From NCBI GenBank assembly GCA_934481375.1, contig CAKSPN010000049.1, positions 1 to 9,890 of the forward strand: a stretch of 9,890 nt of DNA. The letters run 5' to 3'. The stretch comes from an uncultured Clostridia bacterium. Its GTDB lineage: Bacteria; Bacillota; Clostridia; UBA1381. Within the stretch, counting starts at the first letter, position 1. Each line of letters opens with the position of its first letter. The notes beneath the pieces were generated by a model. It was not told the origin of the DNA and did not search any database. It worked only from the letters and a program-made list of their open reading frames with translations. Positions 7,640 through 9,890 of the stretch are shown one piece after another. Made by a program: the position numbers and the translations under genes.

Positions 7640-7682
7640 CAAAACTACAGCGCTTCATTGTTGGAGCAGAAAGGAGGATTTT

Positions 7683-7979
7683 ATGAAAAAACTAAAGGGA
7701 AATTTCACAACTATTTTAAACAAGATTATCACCGATAAGAATATCAGCGGTAACGAATTTAAGATACTGTGTTATCTCTGTATGAGGTCAGGGAATGACA
7801 ACTCCTGCTTCCCTTCTCTTGATACGATACATCAGGAAACAGGTATTGGTTTAACAACTGTCAAAAACACAATACCTAAATTGGTTAAGTCGGGTTACAT
7901 AATCAAAGTCAATCGCAAAAAGAAAAACGGATGCTCCACCTCCAATCTATATCGATTGACTGATAAAGTGCTTGAATAA
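7683..7979 (+). CDS. Small winged-helix DNA-binding protein (HTH_36-like)
   Basis: A protein of 98 aa. Residues about 20-80 form a helix-turn-helix of the HTH_36 type seen at the N-terminus of plasmid and phage replication initiators and in small element regulators: ISGNEFKILCYLCMRS, then C-F-P-S-L-D-T-I-H-Q-E-T-G-I-G-L-T-T-V (42-60) as the recognition unit, and KLVKSGYI as the wing entry. A basic K/R/N-rich stretch (77-83) follows and nothing else, so it is only the DNA-binding part of what is often a longer protein. The ATG at 7683 has a perfect AAGGAGG five bases upstream; upstream in-frame extension would run through the terminator and is not real. No strong promoter is evident. It is probably a regulator or replication-associated factor of the mobile element; the exact role is unknown. 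Confidence 0.85.
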   Translation: MKKLKGNFTTILNKIITDKNISGNEFKILCYLCMRSGNDNSCFPSLDTIHQETGIGLTTVKNTIPKLVKSGYIIKVNRKKKNGCSTSNLYRLTDKVLE

Positions 7980-8049
7980 ATGGTGGTTGATTTTTGTATC
8001 AGGTGGTGTGAAAAACGGCTGCAAATAATACTAAGTTAATAATAACAAA

Positions 8050-8159
8050 AGGGTTATTGGATAAGAATATTATAGGCAATAAAATAGAGTGATGATTTAA
8101 TTGATTAGCTCCTCTTTGAGAGGTTCGCAAATCAATTATTTTTTTATTCCAATAACCTT
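8050..8159. repeat. Large nested inverted repeat
   Basis: The outer arms GGTTATTGGA (8052-8061) and TCCAATAACC (8148-8157) match perfectly over 10 bp, with two more pairs (one G-U) outside. Inside lies a second perfect pair, AATTGATT (8099-8106) and AATCAATT (8130-8137), around a third, CCTCT (8111-8115) and AGAGG (8119-8123). Three nested levels of pairing over 110 bases are unlikely by chance. Confidence 0.7.
8098..8145 (+). terminator. Hairpin with T-run, probable terminator of the winged-helix gene
   Basis: The inner arms (8098-8106 with 8130-8138) hold a small stem CCTCT/AGAGG at the tip, and seven T follow at 8139-8145. This is terminator-like for plus-strand transcription from the winged-helix gene, about 120 bases past its stop. 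The enclosing 8050-8159 repeat suggests a role beyond termination. Confidence 0.5.
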
Positions 8160-8245
8160 AATAACGATTTGAACAGTACAAGATAACACTTGACAGAGCA
8201 CGCCGAAGAACAGTTTGTAGCAAAAAATGAAAGAGACAGGATAAA

Positions 8246-8293
8246 GCTTGGTGCGCTATTCGCCCCAAGCGTGCTTGCATCGCCGTGCGAAGC
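8246..8293. other. Candidate origin of transfer (oriT) hairpins
   Basis: Two hairpins lie almost end to end in a GC-rich island. The first has GCTTGG (8246-8251) paired with CCAAGC (8265-8270), one mismatch, then GCG with CGC and loop CTATT. The second has GCTTGCA (8273-8279) against TGC-g-AAGC (8286-8293) with loop TCGCCG. Relaxase genes usually lie next to their oriT, and such sites usually carry an inverted repeat beside the nick. No known nic sequence is recognised, so this is a positional and structural inference. Confidence 0.35.
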
Positions 8294-8374
8294 CCTGCGG
8301 AAGAATTATAAATGCATCTGCTGGTGCTAATTTGGTACTGAAAGTAAAGAAAGTCCGCATTGTTGGGCGGTTCA

Positions 8375-8395
8375 ACAGGTGCTTTGACAGGTGCT
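8375..8395. repeat. Direct repeat ACAGGTGCT in the relaxase promoter
   Basis: ACAGGTGCT occurs at 8375-8383 and again at 8387-8395, 12 bases apart, with a partial copy GGTGCT at 8323-8328. The second copy overlaps the -35 box. About one helical turn of spacing makes it a possible operator, for example for the ribbon-helix-helix protein at 9582. Confidence 0.5.
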
Positions 8396-8412
8396 ATTGG
8401 TATTTTAATAAT
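8384..8412 (+). promoter_or_regulatory. Promoter of the relaxase operon
   Basis: A consensus TTGACA (8384-8389) is followed after 17 bases by AATAAT (8407-8412), five of six matches to the -10 box. Transcription would start near 8419, just before the GGAG (8424-8427) of the relaxase gene. Confidence 0.65.
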
Positions 8413-8436
8413 TTTTAAGAAATGGAGAGTGATACA

Positions 8437-9564
8437 ATGAGTAAAGTTGTTGTAATAACTGCATATGCTTCCTCCGGCAAAAGTGTCGGTGAGAATTTTA
8501 CAAACTACATCGCAAATAGAAAGGGAGTTGACAAAACAATTAACGCAAGAAGAATGGATATTCATACGAAATATATTTCGGAGAGACCTGGAGTTGTTAA
8601 GATGGGTGAACATGGTTTATTCGGTCAGGAGGACTATGTTAATTTGGAAAAAGCAATAAAGGAAATCAATAGTCATACCGGAATTGTGTGGACTCAGATT
8701 GTGTCTCTAAGACAAGAGGATGCCGAAAGACTTGGGTATGATACACCGGATGCATGGAGAAATTTGGTTCGGTCAAAGCAGTTTGAGATTGCATCATACC
8801 ATAGAATTCCTGCGGAGAATATGAAATGGTACGGAGCGTTCCACAAAGCGGAAGGTCATTATCATATGCACTTAATCATCTTCAATAAAGAACCCGGCGG
8901 CGAATTCCTTTCAAAGAAGGACTACAATCAGTACAAAGATATGTATGTCAAAACTATGTTCAAGGATGAACTGAAACAGGTTTATGATGAAAGGCAGACG
9001 CTCCGAGACAAAATTATTGAAGAGGCAAAAGAAAATCTTAACGATTTCAAAATTGATATTGACGAGGCTCCTGATGAGTTTGCTGATGCGTTTAATGAAT
9101 TGAAGTTCTCTCTTGATGGGTACACAGGCAAGAGAAATTATCAGTTCATATCCCGTGAGCAAAAAGAAAAAGTTGATGCTGTTGTAAAAGTTGTCTGCAA
9201 GGATGACAACATACAAAACCTATATCAACAGTGGTGTCAGATACAACTTGCTCTTCTGAAATATTATTACAAGAACCCAAAGGAGTGCTTCGATCCGCTT
9301 GAGAAGAACTTAAACTTCCAAAGACGATTGGAAAATGTTGTTCTCAAGGCAGCACCCAAGGACAACAGGCAGAATGATTTATATGCAAACACAGAACAAG
9401 CATCTCCTGCCTATAGCGGAATTGTATTCGCAATCTGTAAAATGGGTGAGCAGTCGATAGAGCAAGACATCAAGGAAGGTTTCACAAAATCAATTGTGGA
9501 TTCAAAGGAAAGAGCAAAAGAATACAGACGAAACACATCGCATGGAATGCAGATGAGTATGTGA
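8437..9564 (+). CDS. MobP3-family relaxase (MobL-like conjugative nickase)
   Basis: A relaxase of 375 aa that would nick the element's oriT, stay bound to the 5' end and lead the strand into the recipient. The N-terminal pattern is that of MobP3/MobL relaxases: VVVITAY start, NYIANRKGVD (23-32), YISERPGV (46-53), the G-E-H-G-L-F block (57-62), VWTQIVSLRQEDAERLGYD (84-102), WRNLV and IPAENMKWYGAFHKAEGH. The metal-binding histidines are H141, H143 and H145 (H-Y-H-M-H), with H136 nearby. The nucleophilic tyrosine is probably near the N-terminus (Y24 is a candidate), which is inference. The C-terminal half (about 185-365) is charged, mostly helical and unassigned. The ATG at 8437 has GGAG nine bases upstream. 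The ribbon-helix-helix gene follows after 17 bases. Confidence 0.9.
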   Translation: MSKVVVITAYASSGKSVGENFTNYIANRKGVDKTINARRMDIHTKYISERPGVVKMGEHGLFGQEDYVNLEKAIKEINSHTGIVWTQIVSLRQEDAERLGYDTPDAWRNLVRSKQFEIASYHRIPAENMKWYGAFHKAEGHYHMHLIIFNKEPGGEFLSKKDYNQYKDMYVKTMFKDELKQVYDERQTLRDKIIEEAKENLNDFKIDIDEAPDEFADAFNELKFSLDGYTGKRNYQFISREQKEKVDAVVKVVCKDDNIQNLYQQWCQIQLALLKYYYKNPKECFDPLEKNLNFQRRLENVVLKAAPKDNRQNDLYANTEQASPAYSGIVFAICKMGEQSIEQDIKEGFTKSIVDSKERAKEYRRNTSHGMQMSM

Positions 9565-9581
9565 TTGGAGGTGAATTTTTT

Positions 9582-9890
9582 ATGAAGAACAACAAAAAGG
9601 TCAAGATGACTTTCAATGTTACTCCTGAGGTCAGAAGGTTAATTAAGAATTTTGTTGAGGAGTTAGGTTACAAAAGCGAGAGTGCATTTTGTAATGAAGC
9701 TATCGAGGAATACTTATCAAAGCTTCAGTACGATAGCATAGGTACATATATGAATAAGCTGTTGGTTCAGGCGGTGGACTGTACTATTGAAAGACACAGC
9801 GACAGATTAGTTGATATGCTTTTCAAACTGGCTGTCAGTATTGAGAAGCAAAATCTTATAAACAGTGGCGAGTATGACGATTACTATGAA
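9582..9890 (+). CDS. Ribbon-helix-helix protein, probable relaxosome accessory factor (partial)
   Basis: The first 103 residues of an open frame cut by the window end. KKVKMTFNVTPEVRRLIKNF then VEELGYKSESAFCNEAIEEYL (about 5-45) is a MetJ/Arc-type ribbon-helix-helix unit: one short beta strand with alternating residues, then two helices joined by a G-Y-K-S turn. The remainder (about 47-103) is helical and acidic at the end, without a recognised domain. The ATG has GGAGGTG eight bases upstream and lies 17 bases after the relaxase stop, so both are on one transcript. By position it is probably the oriT-binding MobC/TraY-like partner of the relaxase, which may also repress the shared promoter. 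The family is read from the sequence; the role is inferred. Confidence 0.8.
   Translation, partial: MKNNKKVKMTFNVTPEVRRLIKNFVEELGYKSESAFCNEAIEEYLSKLQYDSIGTYMNKLLVQAVDCTIERHSDRLVDMLFKLAVSIEKQNLINSGEYDDYYE

Larger units (their letters stand above)
7980..8436 (+). other. Structured 457-base non-coding stretch before the relaxase
   Basis: No supported gene lies here. From left to right it holds a short frame resembling the start of the preceding winged-helix protein (8012-8092), a large nested inverted repeat (8050-8159), two adjacent GC-rich hairpins (8246-8293), short open frames without good starts that end in an ATGA overlap with the relaxase (8187-8440), and a 9-bp direct repeat in the relaxase promoter. 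Position and structure suit an origin of transfer plus the control region of the relaxase gene. Confidence 0.6.
7443..9890 (+). mobile_element. Left part of a mobilizable or conjugative element (MobP3 relaxase module)
   Basis: After lysS the DNA becomes more AT-rich and the genes change from housekeeping to a winged-helix protein, a MobP3-type relaxase and a ribbon-helix-helix protein. This order, with a structured non-coding stretch before the relaxase, is that of a transfer module of an ICE, IME or integrated plasmid. Neither a recombinase nor a coupling protein nor secretion genes lie in the window, so the element runs past 9890. The left boundary is uncertain: it lies somewhere between the lysS stop and about 7660, and the coordinate given is only the lysS end. 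The identity of the module is supported by the relaxase; the boundary is inference. Confidence 0.6.

Noticed and set aside
7473..7682. Upstream extension of the winged-helix protein to a start at 7473
   Set aside because: The extension crosses the lysS terminator and the inverted repeat, and the ATG at 7683 has a perfect AAGGAGG site.
7980..8039. 19-codon frame starting directly after the winged-helix stop (TAAATG)
   Set aside because: It is too short, has no ribosome site of its own, and matches nothing I know; translational restart cannot be excluded.
8190..8195. TTGACA as a -35 box of an earlier relaxase promoter
   Set aside because: No acceptable -10 box lies 16-18 bases downstream; the TTGACA at 8384 pairs with a good -10.
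8158..8613. 151-residue minus-strand open frame over the oriT-candidate region and the relaxase start
   Set aside because: It overlaps the relaxase N-terminus with conserved motifs, has no matching ribosome site that I can see, and its translation resembles no family.
1..9890. CRISPR array, tRNA or rRNA genes, insertion-sequence transposase
   Set aside because: No regularly spaced repeats, no cloverleaf or rRNA sequence and no transposase motif were seen on either strand.

Overview
The window looks like chromosomal DNA of a low-to-moderate GC Firmicute, most likely a gut or rumen Clostridia-type bacterium. The pointers are a murT-gatD pair (a Gram-positive cell-wall trait), two secreted Big_2/glucosaminidase wall hydrolases, strong AGGAGG-type ribosome binding sites, sigma-A-like promoters, and a MobP3-type relaxase typical of Firmicutes conjugative or mobilizable elements. 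The genus cannot be read from the sequence.

Left part (about 40-5830, minus strand): a cell-wall block. Reading in the direction of transcription it holds a secreted three-Big_2-domain glucosaminidase (5773 to 4100), murT (4027 to 2696), gatD (2691 to 1972), and a second, paralogous membrane-anchored Big_2/glucosaminidase (1882 to 107). MurT-GatD amidates the D-glutamate of lipid II, and the two flanking enzymes are predicted to cut peptidoglycan glycan strands. Recognisable -35/-10 promoters precede the first hydrolase, murT, and the last hydrolase. gatD is coupled to murT. Two hairpins end the block at 40-93.

Middle (5890-7603, plus strand): lysS, class II lysyl-tRNA synthetase, transcribed divergently from the first hydrolase with its own promoter. 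An intrinsic terminator lies about 120 bases past its stop.

Right part (about 7443-9890, plus strand): the edge of a mobile element. The sequence becomes AT-richer with different codon choice. It holds a small winged-helix protein (7683-7979), a 457-base non-coding stretch rich in inverted repeats that is the natural place for an oriT, a MobP3-family relaxase (8437-9564), and the start of a ribbon-helix-helix protein (9582 to the window end), probably the relaxosome accessory factor. No integrase or type IV secretion gene is visible, so the element continues to the right and its type (ICE or IME) is open. The lysS-proximal end of the element is not precisely located.

The most interesting parts are the structured DNA between 7549 and 8436 and the arrangement of two hydrolase paralogs around murT-gatD. 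I did not find a clear new defence or catalytic system.
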